This document shows, one piece after another, positions 45,397-55,255 of a DNA stretch of 64,000 nt. A model generated the notes under the pieces. That model ran no database searches, was not told the DNA's origin, and saw only the letters and a list, made by a program, of their open reading frames with translations. Within the stretch, counting starts at the first letter, position 1. Every line of letters starts with the position of its first letter. This DNA is from Stenocarpella maydis. Taxonomy: Eukaryota > Ascomycota > Sordariomycetes > Diaporthales > Diaporthaceae. The stretch is from NCBI GenBank assembly GCA_002270565.1, contig NQMI01000022.1:310001-374000 (forward strand). Direction: 5' to 3'. The translations under genes were made by a program, and so were the position numbers.

Positions 45397-47485
45397 TTGA
45401 TCATCAGCTCAGACTAGGGAGGGGGGGGGCTTAGCGAATGGGCAGGTCATGTTTGGGTTGGACGTCAGGGTTGAAGTTTTGTTCTGATTCTTGCTTTGAG
45501 TTACAACCTCCACGGCAGGTATCGTGATACGGCTGCACACAAGTGCACCCTATTGCGGGCTCCGTGCTGGTTACAGCATGTTGAACACGCCGAAAAAGAA
45601 AAAAAAAAGAAGAAGAAAAGAAGAAAAAAAGCGGGGTCCTGAAGTCAGCAGCTATGCATACACGGTAGCTATGAATACACGGTAGCTATGAATACACGGT
45701 AGCTATGAATACACGGTAGCTATGAATACACGGTAGCTATGAATACACGGTAGCTATGAATACACAATCATTCAACCCCACTATCAAGTCGTCAGTGCCC
45801 AGGTGTTTACGCACCCTGCTCTTCCCGTGGGTGCACCCAGTACAAGAAATTAGTAAGCATACAGCACACTATAAATTCTTATACCTCCCCCATTCTCAAG
45901 TCCCTCCACATCCCTTCACGGAAAGAGTGCGTAAACGCAAAAAGCTGGGTGCATGAATGCTAACCAGTTCTGCGGTCACACTGGCCACACTTTCCTTATC
46001 TGCTTCTGTATACATACATGGTCAGATCTTCATTTGAATATGTGAAAGGAGGGTACTTTGACTATACCCTGAGCCGAGAAAACCTTCGTGGTTTGTCGCC
46101 ACTTTCCGCTAAGCCACACACATCTTCATCGACATCAGAAACACAACTTACTTGAAAAACTTTAATGCTGGACGTTGATGTGTACCCTGTGCAACTCTAC
46201 TCGGTCGTAGTAAATTGTTCCGTGTCATAATATCTTCATGAATTGTCTTAATATATTAGGTGGCTTGCCGATGACCGTAAACTGTCTGTTGGTGGGCTTC
46301 TGGGACTTGATGTTTGGCTATGAGTGCGCAAGGCAGACATCATGGAAGGAGAGCCAGCCAGCGGTGCAATCACAGCAGCTAACGCTACCTAGATAGCTAA
46401 GTTCATTCGAAGTGTATGGCGACTTGCACCCGGAGTAAAATCTCGAAATTGCATAGATGCAGAATGCAATCCAAGTTTTTGAAATGTTGAGAGAAGCGCA
46501 GCCTTTTATCAACGCAAGTTCAAACAGATGAGCCTTCCCCTTTGAAATGCCTGGATATAGCTCCCTCACAAAGGTACATGCCACAAGATTTCGGGCACAA
46601 ATCAGCGCCCGCTTATTAGAACTCCAAATCTATTTATATCAATAAACAAGAAATGGCCTCAATTTCAGCAGCAGGCTCCAGCAGCAGGCTGCAGCAATCA
46701 GATGTCAATGTTAGCTCATTAGGGTTAGTGCTCAGTCATTATTCGTTGCACTAAGTGCATCAGCAAGATGATCTACCTACTTAAGTAGGTATCGTTTAGA
46801 GATGAACCCCTCCAAGACCACATTCAGCCTGTGGTGGAAAGAAAGCTGACCTGTCCTATGTACCTACCCCAGGCAATGGATGGTCTGCCGCCTGATTGGC
46901 TAACCAGCTGGGATCTATCACGTGCTAGACCAATTTTCAGGGGGTCCTCAGCCTTTTAGGCCATTTTAGGCCCTTTTCTCCTTGAGGCCCTTTGAGGCCT
47001 TTTGAGGCGCCTCTCATCATCAGCTTCTCAACAGAAATTCTTGTGTACATCGAAAGCAAGACGGTGCAAGGCGGATTTTTACTTTAGTGTTTTGATAAGT
47101 TTTCCGTCTTACATTAAAATGCAAGGCCCTTTTTTAGTGCTGCTTCTTCGGTGTCATGTACTTGTCAGCGAGTGGATGGACCAAGCCCCGGCCGTCATTT
47201 GTGGCTGTATGTCCATGAGCAGCGACTCAAACACCTCCACAACGGTTATCCCCAGCCAATTCTTTTTCAAGTTTGTTGCACAAGGGATATTATTTTGGGG
47301 AACACACCTGAGGCTCTGGATGTATCTTCAATTCAGGCTGTCAAAAGCTATTGGGACATAATTTTATATAAATCATTACATCTCGAACTATCGGGCTGGA
47401 TGGATTCATCCACGGTATATCTTTCCCAAGCCCTATTCCATTCACAGAGCTCACAGTTCATACGAGCAGGTGCACAGTCTGCAAC
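45397..47485. other. 2.1-kb intergenic region with repeats
   Basis: It contains a G9 tract at 45420, an A/G-rich tract at 45595-45632 and the 17-bp minisatellite annotated separately. A perfect 16-bp palindrome, ACCTACTTAAGTAGGT, lies at 46775-46790, and runs of GGCCTTTTGAGGC-like words at 46955-47010. Frames of up to 176 codons at 47151-47681 have no motif. No gene is supported. Confidence 0.45.
45653..45768. repeat. Minisatellite, 17-bp unit, six full copies plus a partial
   Basis: The unit TATGAATACACGGTAGC is repeated head to tail at 17-bp spacing from 45653, the first copy having one change (TATGCATAC) and the last ending after 12-15 bases. The copies are otherwise identical, which points to recent expansion. 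It lies 250 bp downstream of the zinc-finger gene. Confidence 0.95.
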
Positions 47486-48058
47486 TTGTTGTTCTTTATT
47501 GGGTCAACAGATTCCCACTGTTCGAGATACAGTCAAGATCATCCTCCCGGGATGGGTCACTCCAACGCTAGAGACGCCCTCTTTCAAGAACAAGTCCGGG
47601 GCGGAATACGCCTACCGGGGAACGATAATAGAATTCTGCTCGTTCGCCGTGTCGACGAGTATTTATGGACCTATCACATAATCTGCGAGAACGGCGAGCT
47701 TTGGGAAGCGCAAGTATTTGTGAAACTCCGCCTTCCGGCAAAGCTCTATCTCGCCAGGAAGAGGAGGCAGCAAAGGCTGAAGAAAAATGAGGGGAGATTT
47801 ATACAATAGTTCGACACTACCATTGCCAAGGTCGTTATCTCCCGTATTGCGGGGGACGATTCCGAGATGCATCAGCAGGGTGAGCCAGAGACGGGGTCGG
47901 GTCCCGTCATCTCAGCGAACGACTTTCCAGCTCTTCCTTGTTCAGAGGGGAAGATACAGACGCCAAACTTCATGGAACCTGCAAGGGATATAATCGAGCC
48001 TCGTTTGCGCAGGTTGTTTCGTCTTCGTGCGCAGTCGAAACAGAAGGGGAACGTGTAG
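47486..48058 (+). pseudogene. Possible gene of unknown function, 190 codons with one in-frame TAG (or one intron)
   Basis: I do not recognise it. One reading frame runs from 47486 to 48058 with a single TAG at 47807-47809 (after ATA CAA). The first part contains RILLVRRVDEYLWTYHIICE and a basic RKRRQQRLKKNEGRF segment; the second part reads VISRIAGDDSEM and ends with a basic RLRRLFRLRAQSKQKGNV. Alternatively the TAG is inside a 99-bp intron (donor GTATTT at 47711, end CAATAG at 47809), which also keeps the frame. A second frame across 47660-47780 is also open and Glu/Lys-rich, so the true frame of the first part is uncertain. The 5' limit is uncertain. Confidence 0.3.
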
Positions 48059-48751
48059 GGCAACGGAAGTGGACAGGATGCCAGACATTACCCCGTTGGG
48101 CTGTCTGACATTCAATGAGAACGAGACTCCATGGGCGAAGCTGCTATATTCTGAGGAAATTCAAAGAAAATGTGCCCAGCTCAAGATCAATGGGGCAAAT
48201 TAGAGGAATAAACAAGTGTGATCGCAAATCTAGCTTTTTTTCCTTTTCTCTCATTTCAATCCCTGAAGGGTTGGGGCGACTTCCTATAGTAAGTATGTTA
48301 TCTTCAATGAACTTTTCCTGTAGGGCCTGCCCCATGGAACTGTATTTAGAACACAAGACCGCTCACTTTAAGATTAGGCACTTGATGCATTGTCCTTCCT
48401 TTAGCATATTATCTGAACTAAAATACAGCAAAGTTATAAAGAATTATACCTTCCTAGGTATGCAAACTTATATGATGATCTTAATGTATAGTATCGCCAA
48501 CTTCATTTTGGGGCAACGCGTCTGCAAGCTTCCCTCATGTGGGCAGGCTTAAATACCTGAGTACACGACAGAAGTTAAACGGACATTGATAGTAGAATTG
48601 TTCGACTATGGTATAGGTCCAAATCTTCACTATGTATGATTAATGAGATTTTTTCTATACTCATGGACTGCTCGCTGCACACGTGTATGATATCTGGACT
48701 ATTTCTAACAAAACTACCTTCCAACTTCTATTCGAGCTCTCTGGGTCCAGG
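48059..48751. other. Intergenic, no gene seen
   Basis: About 690 bp with only a motif-free 145-codon frame on the plus strand (48115-48552) that has no support beyond being open. The right end is the 3' flank of the membrane-protein gene. Confidence 0.45.
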
Positions 48752-49915
48752 CTAAGTAGGCTCCAATTCTATTGGCCTAGGAGGCGCCGGCTCTAACTCC
48801 ACTGGTCTAGGAGGTGTCGATGCCATCTCATGCGCCTGATAATCTGTATAATGGTAGCCGTGAGCCGCTTGCTGGGATGGCGTGGTTGTGATGCTTTTAT
48901 ACTCTGCCGGCTTAACATGTGGCAACCTTGCGCCCCGGCCTCGGCCACTGGCGACGCCACGACGATACAGCAGCCAGCCACCGGAGGCGAGCAGAAGCAC
49001 AGTGACCCCGACACCAGCGCCGATCCCTGCTGCAGCCCCAGTTGACAATCCCCCACCAGCAGAGCTGCCGGTGGACTGCTCTGTTGCCGACTCATCTGTG
49101 CCAGCAGAAGGCGTGCTGCTGCCCGTCTGAGGTGTACCGGTATGACTCTGTTCGGTGCTGCTGGAACTCTGATGAACTGTCTTAGAATCATGCCGCCTTA
49201 TGACCAGACTCGCAAATACGGAGAGGGGGGGGGGAGGGCAGTCCTAGGGGCCTGTCCGGGAAGCGACCTACTGCGGCAGTACCAGTAATCAAAAGTGGCA
49301 GCGCCCACAATTCTTGCCCGGGGCCACGGATGTCTGACGCGATAATCGGGCCGGAGGTTGTAATCACCAGTGGTGACGGTGTGCCCACGTCCCGCACCTT
49401 TATCGTAGCTGTATACGTCTCGACGCTCTCTAGCCCCTGTGCAAATTTGGTGAAGGAGGATGTCACCCATTCACTGCTGGCCGCACCGGGGCGTCTTGAA
49501 TGGCAGTACAATGTCGCAACGTCCAGTATCATTGGGTTACCGCAGCTGAAAGGATAGGCGCTAGGCAAAAATCATGGTCAGTCTTCGTGGATTGCCTTCA
49601 AGTGAACCTCCGTACCAGTGTGCTGGCGGTGTGATGCGTGATATCGAATGCTGAGACTCACTTGGGACAGCAGACGGCGAACGCGCTCTCGCCTGTGGAA
49701 GTCGCACAAGCGCGGGTGAACCCACCCGGGCAAGCATCTGTGGCATACACAATGCCTGATGTCGGCTGGTAACTCGGGGGGTAGCAGCTGGTTGTTACAG
49801 TCGGTCCGCCCAACATGTCAGCGTAGAGCCCTCCTGAAACGGCCCATCCCCACAGGTCCCCGGATGGCAAACATTGAGAGCTCTGCGTCCATCCCGCTGG
49901 AATAGTGAGAGCCAT
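48752..49915 (-). CDS. Surface protein with Cys-rich ectodomain, mucin-like stalk and one membrane helix, 323 aa
   Basis: Predicted plasma-membrane protein of the common fungal type with an extracellular Cys-rich part and a short cytoplasmic tail. Exons are 49915-49662, 49560-49272 and 49180-48752; phases close. The N-terminal part (GWTQSSQCLPSGDLWGWAVS to FAVCCP) has about six Cys and a CCP motif; the second exon gives YPFSCGNPMILDVAT and a beta-rich segment. Exon 3 begins with a Ser/Thr/Gly stalk (STGSSAGGGLSTGAAAGIGA) leading into the helix GVGVTVLLLASGGWLLY, then a basic stop and a Pro-rich tail with a twice-repeated RPVELEP/RPIELEP. No N-terminal signal peptide is visible, as is usual for this group. 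Intron 2 (acceptor TAAG) is the least certain junction. A role in wall or surface sensing is inference. Confidence 0.7.
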
Positions 49916-51036
49916 CACGGTGGTAGTTGGCGATTACAGGGGGGGGGGCAACAAGCGTTATCACCGTCGTGCAGAAAGAACGACAGGTAGAGACACAAGA
50001 AAAGCGCAACCGGAACAAGATGAGAAGGAAGGTCGATTTTGGTATGCTCCTACATGGTGAACGGATTTCAATTTAAGCCCCTATAATCTCACTCGTGGGT
50101 CAAAGGATTCGGCCGAGGCTGCAAAAAGACTGTCATTGGCAAAAGAAGGGTTAGTAACCTAGTTACTACGATTAACCAAGTTAAAACCATGCATGGGTGA
50201 CTGATTCAAGTTCTCCCGCAGGGCCCTCGTATTAGTAAATAGTGAACTTGAAACCAAGCAGAACTATGAATACAATGTTAATTCCGGAAACTGGGAAAAA
50301 TGTTTCACTCGCACTTTTCTGATCATGATCAATTAAGGGTTCATACGAGTCTTGGCCGACGCTCTTGAGCCGTTGTCAATGATATTCACTGAACCATGAT
50401 TTTCCCCTACGGTTGGATAAAATATGTGTGAGTTCCGGAGCTAACGATAAATCTTGAAGGATCGTAACCTCACAGTAGGAACCTGTACGTTCCGTATGGT
50501 CTACGATTTTACCCTAGGGTATCTATACATCTTTGCTGAGACAACATGGCAATGCCGACAAACAGTCCGGGTAATTCTTCAGTCTTTAGATGATGCACTT
50601 TAGCAACACCAGCTGCTTGAGTATTTACGAATGTTTAGGATATTAAGCTGCAAGCGTCTATAGAACGTTTAATATTATTAACGTTTGTGTATTTAAACGC
50701 TCCGTCTATCAAGCTGCAAACCTACGGTTTGTTTATTCTAGGCCGTATGCAATTAGCTTAAACTTTAGTAGGAGTAACGGTATCGTGGGTCTTGTTTGGA
50801 TAAGTGCATACTAAGCGATAAGTGCATACTAAGCGGAAAGCAATCACATATGTAAGCCTCTCGCTGGGCATGAAGCGGGGGTACCGGGTCTAAAACGTAT
50901 CATTATCCCGGACGCCGAAAGAGCGTGAATAAGTAAGTCAATTGAGCAGTTCTCGAGAAGATTATGCCTCATTTAGTCACTGGGACACCCATCCCTCTGG
51001 GTAACTAAATGACTGCTGGCTGCACCTGACGTGGCC
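49916..51036. other. Intergenic between divergent genes
   Basis: About 1.1 kb containing the promoters of the membrane-protein gene (minus) and the EGF/GH43-like gene (plus). It has a G9 run at 49941, a near-palindrome around AACGTTTAATATTATTAACGTT (50664-50687), and an 18-19-bp tandem duplication of GATAAGTGCATACTAAGC at 50799-50835. No coding frame is supported. Confidence 0.45.
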
Positions 51037-52194
51037 ATGATGAAAGCCCACGATCTCACCTTCCTAGTCATTGCGTGTCTCAAATCTCTTGTTCAAGGTT
51101 GTAATGCATCTTGTGCAACCGATGATGACTGCAGCCTTAACGGTGTTTGCTCGACGACGACGGGATTATGCGTTTGTGATGCAGGGTGGAAATCAGAGGA
51201 CTGCGGGCAACTCGACCTAATGCCTACGACAAGATGGACCGGATATAATTACACCAACGTCACGCTTCCAGACTTCTACAGCACCAAAGGCGGAAATTCT
51301 TCATGGGGCGGCCAGATCATCCAAGACAGACAGGAAGAAGGGCTCTTCCACCTCATCGTGTCGCAATTTGCACGTGGATGTGGGTTATCTGGCTGGAGGC
51401 CCTTTAGCACTGTCATCAGGGCGGAGTCCAGGACAGGGCCGCTCGGTCCCTACCACTACGCCCAGGAGCTACTCGGTCCGTTCCGTCACAATCCGGCGAC
51501 GATCTGGAGTCCTGCAGATAACCAATATCTCCTCTACACGATCGGAATAGAGACACAGACACCGACCGCTTGCAGGTCATATAAATGGGCCAACAACATC
51601 TCAGTCTCTAGCGCCCCAGACGTCCGTGGGCCGTGGTCTACGCCGAAGCTCCTGATGAACGGGACCAATCCAACACCATGGCCGCTGTGGATCCCAGAAG
51701 ATCCAACGGCTGAGATCATCCTCGGTACCGAGGACAACAGGATCCACTCCGCTGACACGTTTGCTGGCCCGTACGACCTCATCAAGACCATGCCCTGGAA
51801 CACGTCCGACTACAGCGACCACTGGGCCGAGGACCCCTTCCTATGGCGGGACAAGCGCGGGAACTGGCACATCCTGTGCCACTGGATGATCGACATCGCC
51901 GAGCGGGGCGAGAAGTTCCCCCGTGTGGGCGGCCACATGTTCTCACGGAGCCTGACGGGAGACTGGACATTCAAGCTTCAGGCAGCTTACAACACAAGCG
52001 TCGAGTTCACTGATGGTGGGAGGACGGATTACTATCGGAGGGAACGGCCTAAGCTGTTCCTGAGCGACGATGGCGAGCTCACGCCATTGTTTCTGACCAA
52101 CGGCGTACAAGTGTTTAACAGTTCGGCCAGTTATACTCTGATTCAGCCAGTGGGCAAAGGTGCCGGAGAATTTATTAGAGTCTTGGGGGTCTGA
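51037..52194 (+). CDS. Secreted protein with EGF-like module and GH43-like five-bladed propeller, 385 aa
   Basis: Predicted secreted protein, intronless, from ATG 51037. The signal peptide is MMKAHDLTFLVIACLKSLVQ. Residues about 25-60 are an EGF-like module with six Cys (CATDDDCSLNGVC, then CVCDAGWKSEDC). The rest looks like a GH43-type beta-propeller: NYTNVTLPDFYSTKGGNSSW, FRHNPATIWSPADNQYLLYT, WIPEDPTAEIILG, and DHWAEDPFLWRDKRGNWHIL with the conserved acidic pair, then RPKLFLSDDGELTPLFLTNG at the end. Many N-x-S/T sites fit secretion. Possible role in plant or fungal polysaccharide handling; catalytic activity and substrate are not certain because the canonical first Asp of GH43 is not obvious by eye. 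Confidence 0.8.
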   Translation: MMKAHDLTFLVIACLKSLVQGCNASCATDDDCSLNGVCSTTTGLCVCDAGWKSEDCGQLDLMPTTRWTGYNYTNVTLPDFYSTKGGNSSWGGQIIQDRQEEGLFHLIVSQFARGCGLSGWRPFSTVIRAESRTGPLGPYHYAQELLGPFRHNPATIWSPADNQYLLYTIGIETQTPTACRSYKWANNISVSSAPDVRGPWSTPKLLMNGTNPTPWPLWIPEDPTAEIILGTEDNRIHSADTFAGPYDLIKTMPWNTSDYSDHWAEDPFLWRDKRGNWHILCHWMIDIAERGEKFPRVGGHMFSRSLTGDWTFKLQAAYNTSVEFTDGGRTDYYRRERPKLFLSDDGELTPLFLTNGVQVFNSSASYTLIQPVGKGAGEFIRVLGV

Positions 52195-52390
52195 CGCTCT
52201 GTGAAGACTAAAGCAGAAGAGTATGAGAGCGATGCTCTACGATGCTCTAATACTCTGAGATGCCAACCTCTATAAATCCGTGGCAATGGACGTTGCAACA
52301 GAGTCCTATGGCATCTAGTGCTCAGAAACATCTACTCTGAACAGGACACGAGATGCGGGTTCTGCCAACGATTTTTTCTCGGCATAATTA

Positions 52391-52832
52391 CCGTACTGGA
52401 AAACAGGGGTGATCCGCAAGCATTGCGGGCCATCGCAACGCTTGCGCTGACCGCAAGACTTGAGCTGACCGCAGGCGTTGCTTTATTCCGTAAGAGTTAC
52501 GTGGTTCTAGGTATAAAAATCACGTAAGAATTTCTCAGGGGAGAAGAAGTTACTCTACCTGCTAAGGCATAAGGTTTGGCCGAGAAGGGATTTCTCTTTA
52601 TGACTACCTCTTTGTAACTACCCCTTATAAGTACCTGAATATATTTTTAGCCTAGGTATGTAATTTTCCCTTAATTTCTCCTCATGTGACTTCTACACCT
52701 AAATCCTCTAACTCTTGTGGATCTGTAACTCTTGCGGATCCGCAACTCTTGCGGCAGGTATAAGTCTTGAAAACCACGCAAGGCTTGCGCCCCTCCGCAA
52801 GCGTTGCAGGTTACCTGTAAGCCCCGGTATGG
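52391..52832. mobile_element. MITE-like non-autonomous element, 442 bp
   Basis: The ends are similar inverted repeats, CCGTACTGG on the left and the complement of CCATACCGG on the right, each flanked by TA. Inside both ends lie clusters of the palindromic word GCAAG-x-TTGC in several versions (CGCAACGCTTGCG at the left, CCGCAAGCGTTGC at the right, CGCAAGAGTTGCGG inverted), in inverted arrangement. The middle is AT-rich and non-coding. The structure fits a TA-targeting MITE with subterminal repeats; the imperfect termini mean an old copy or a wrong boundary. Confidence 0.5.
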
Positions 52833-53186
52833 TATACACATTTTCATAGCAGCCCAGGGAACCAACACCAGTGCTCAGTTCTCGTTTTGTCAGTGTGCTA
52901 GTTTGCGTGCGCACGTTGTCTGCAGTGTTATGTAACGTTGGCGAGCGCCTGCCACCACCAAAAGCATAATGTGGAGAGTTGCATGTGAAAACCAGTAGCA
53001 CCCAGTGGAGACAGGCAATCCTTGAACTTTGACTTCCTAAATCTAGATACGAGATGCCAAGAGAATAAAGGGGGCCTAACACGAGGCACCTGGGCACACA
53101 TGAACGTGCCCCATCGTGAAATCAAAGGCACCTGATGTTGGTGCAGTGGAAGCGATTGTCAAGCCCTCCATACTTTCCCTTCCCTT

Positions 53187-53195
53187 ACATATAAG
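53187..53195 (+). promoter_or_regulatory. Possible TATA box of the tyrosinase gene
   Basis: ACATATAAG lies about 140 bp before the tyrosinase ATG, preceded by a pyrimidine-rich tract (TACTTTCCCTTCCCTT). This is a common layout in strongly regulated fungal genes. Support is positional only. Confidence 0.4.
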
Positions 53196-53335
53196 TCATT
53201 CTCCATCGCTCGCTTTCACATACATACCTAGGTAGGTAGTCCCTTCACCCAACGGCCGCATATATCCACGCCTACCAGCAGCAGCCCTTGATAAAGCACC
53301 GTTCGTCACTCGTCTATCACGCGCTTCTCATCACG

Positions 53336-54487
53336 ATGCTTTCCACTTCGGTCCTCGCCCTCTTCTCCCTCGCGGCCGCCGCCACCGCGGGCGCCGTCCC
53401 CCGGGCCACCGGCAGCTGCACCAACCCGGAGGTCCGCAAGGAATGGCGCGAGCTCACCGCTGCCGAGAGGGACGAGTACATCCGCGCCTCCAAGTGCCTC
53501 TACAACCTGCCGAGGGAGAAGTACCCCGACGTCGGGGCCGTGACGACGCGCAACGACGACCTCGTCTGGACCCACTTCTCCCTCAACCTCGACATCCACT
53601 TCGTGGCCAACTTCCTGCCGTGGCACCGCTGGTTCGTCAAGCTGCGCGAGGACATGCTGCGGAGCGAGTGCGGCTTCAGGGGCACCCAGCCGTACTGGGA
53701 CTGGACCATCGACGCCGACGCCGGGGACATGCCCGGCTCGCCCATCTTCGACCCGGACACGGGATTCGGCGGCGACGGCAGGCCCACGGGCAGCGAGGAG
53801 CCGGGCTTCCGGCGATGCGTCGTCGACGGGCCCTTTGCCAACACGAACCTGACGCTGGCCATGGGGTGGCCCGACATGAACGAGCCCGGCAACCGCCTGC
53901 ACTGCTTCACGCGCGAGTTCAACAACGGCCAGGGCAGCGACGCCAACGGCAACATGATAGTGGGCGACATGCAGATTGCAGCGTACAACTCAAAGGTCAT
54001 GAGCTCGGTCTACGCCAAGGACAACTTCTTTGACATGGGCTCACTGCTCGAGGGGCTGCCGCACGCTCAGAGTTCGTAGCCGTCGCCCTCTGCCCTCAAT
54101 AAGCCTGCTGATCAGAAGAACTAACGATCCTGCAGTCCACTCGGTCATCTTTGGTGACATGGGCCCTGCAACCTCGCCCAATGAGCCGCTGTTTTTCCTG
54201 CACCATGCCAACGTCGACCGTGCCTGGGCCAAGGTATGTCTCCTATGATTTAGTCCCTGCCGATGAAACCCCAGACTGCGAGTGGTTACTAACTCCTCTT
54301 CTAGTGGCAAGGACGTAATGAGACCCGCCTGGCTGATTATAGTGGCTTCAATGACCGCAACAAAACCATCCCGGCGTCCATCACCGATTCCATGCCCATC
54401 ATGGCGCTCAGTGACTCTGAGCCAATTGTCAGCGACTACATGGATACTACTGCCGGCCCTTTGTGTTACACTTACTCTTCCATGTAA
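53336..54487 (+). CDS. Secreted short tyrosinase (type-3 copper oxidase), 338 aa, three exons
   Basis: Predicted secreted polyphenol oxidase acting on phenols or catechols with a dinuclear copper site. Exons are 53336-54071, 54136-54233 and 54305-54487. Signal peptide MLSTSVLALFSLAAAATAGA. The CuA site is in WTHFSLNLDIHFVANFLPWH followed by RWF; the CuB site is LPHAQIHSVIFGDMG and EPLFFLHHANVDRAW. The protein ends soon after CuB (YSGFNDRNKT, then TAGPLCYTYSSM), so it lacks the long C-terminal shielding domain of latent tyrosinases and should be active without processing. Intron 1 uses an unusual GTTCGT donor, chosen because it restores the CuB block. The first exon is very GC-rich (above its neighbours), which creates long open frames on the opposite strand. 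Confidence 0.92.
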
Positions 54488-54830
54488 GCACTTAAGTGCG
54501 AGCTAGACTGCCAATAGTCTCTATCCTTCAGGAACCCAGTATATATTGCTGTAAATACAACTTTTGAAACGGACAAGTACATAGATTCCGTGCAAGTGGA
54601 GTAGACAATTATCAAGTACTGTGGAATAGTAACTGCAATTGCATCTGATTTTCCGCCAATTTTGGTAGGTAATATCTCAGGATCCTCGCCCGTGGCCATG
54701 ATCAATTTGCCAGGTCATCACGGAGCCCACAGCGGATAGCGAAATAATTTGTTATAATGTGATGGAAACCCCCCCCCCCCAGAGAGAGCGTCTCAGCCGC
54801 GAGGCAGAAGGCACTCCGGTAACCCCATGC
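54488..54830. terminator. Convergent 3' region of tyrosinase and the small hydrophilic gene
   Basis: This 343-bp spacer holds both 3' ends. It contains a C12 homopolymer at 54769-54780 followed by AGAGAGAG. No gene. Confidence 0.45.
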
Positions 54831-55255
54831 TCAGTTCTTCTTCTTGGCCGCCTTGCTCTCCTCCATGCGCCTCAGGGTCTCGGCTTCCTCATCCTCAATG
54901 GCCTTGTCGATCTTTGCGCCGCGCGAGGGCTCGTTGCCGTGCATCTTGGCCGGCAGGGTGGGGTCCTGCTCGCCGGCGTTCTGCTCCTCTGTCTTCTTCT
55001 TGCCGCTGCCATCCTCTGGGTCGTTCTGGTCCTTGGCGGCCGCGAGGCGGTTGGCTATGCTGCGCTCATCCTCTGTGGGGGTGACCCCGGTCAGCCTTTC
55101 TTCTTACTCATGGGACACGAGGTGCTCCATCCTAGTAAGTGTGGGTGACGAGGGGAGTGCTTACTGGAGTCGTTGTCTAGGTGGGAATTCTGCTTGCCCT
55201 CCTCGTAAGGCACGCGCTGATCCTCCTGCTCGTGTGTGTCGGTGTTTCCTGCCAT
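54831..55255 (-). CDS. Small hydrophilic, probably disordered protein, 110 aa, two exons
   Basis: No family recognised with certainty. Exons are 55255-55165 and 55072-54831, joined by a 92-bp intron (GTAAGC...CCACAG). The whole protein is polar: MAGNTDTHEQEDQRVPYEEG at the start, then a Lys/Glu/Asp-rich middle (DQNDPEDGSGKKKTEEQ), a central LPAKMHGNEPSRGAKIDKAI and a helical charged end (EDEEAETLRRMEESKAAKKK). There are no Cys or Trp residues and no membrane segment. The composition is that of hydrophilin-like or chaperone-bound disordered proteins; I infer a stress or regulatory role only weakly. It converges on the tyrosinase gene. Confidence 0.7.

Larger units (their letters stand above)
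52195..53335. other. Intergenic with MITE-like element and tyrosinase promoter
   Basis: About 1.1 kb. The left half is occupied by the MITE-like element at 52391-52832. The right half is the tyrosinase upstream region with a pyrimidine-rich stretch, a TATA-like box and an ACCTAGGTAGGTAG motif at 53226-53239. No gene. Confidence 0.5.

Noticed and set aside
814..46734. Telomere-like double hexamers (TTAGGG type) near 814, 41612 and 46719
   Set aside because: Only about two units each; expected by chance and not evidence of a chromosome end.
47151..47681. 176-codon plus-strand frame
   Set aside because: Begins without an ATG in good context and shows no motif; overlaps the other candidate frame at 47486.
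50664..50687. Near-palindrome containing TAATATTA, reminiscent of a replication-origin nonanucleotide
   Set aside because: The nonanucleotide is not exact, there is no stem-loop of the right form and no Rep-like gene; AT-rich coincidence is more likely.
53306..53902. 198-codon frame antisense to the tyrosinase, and a 196-codon frame in a shifted forward frame
   Set aside because: Shadows caused by the high GC at third codon positions of the tyrosinase exon; no family motif.
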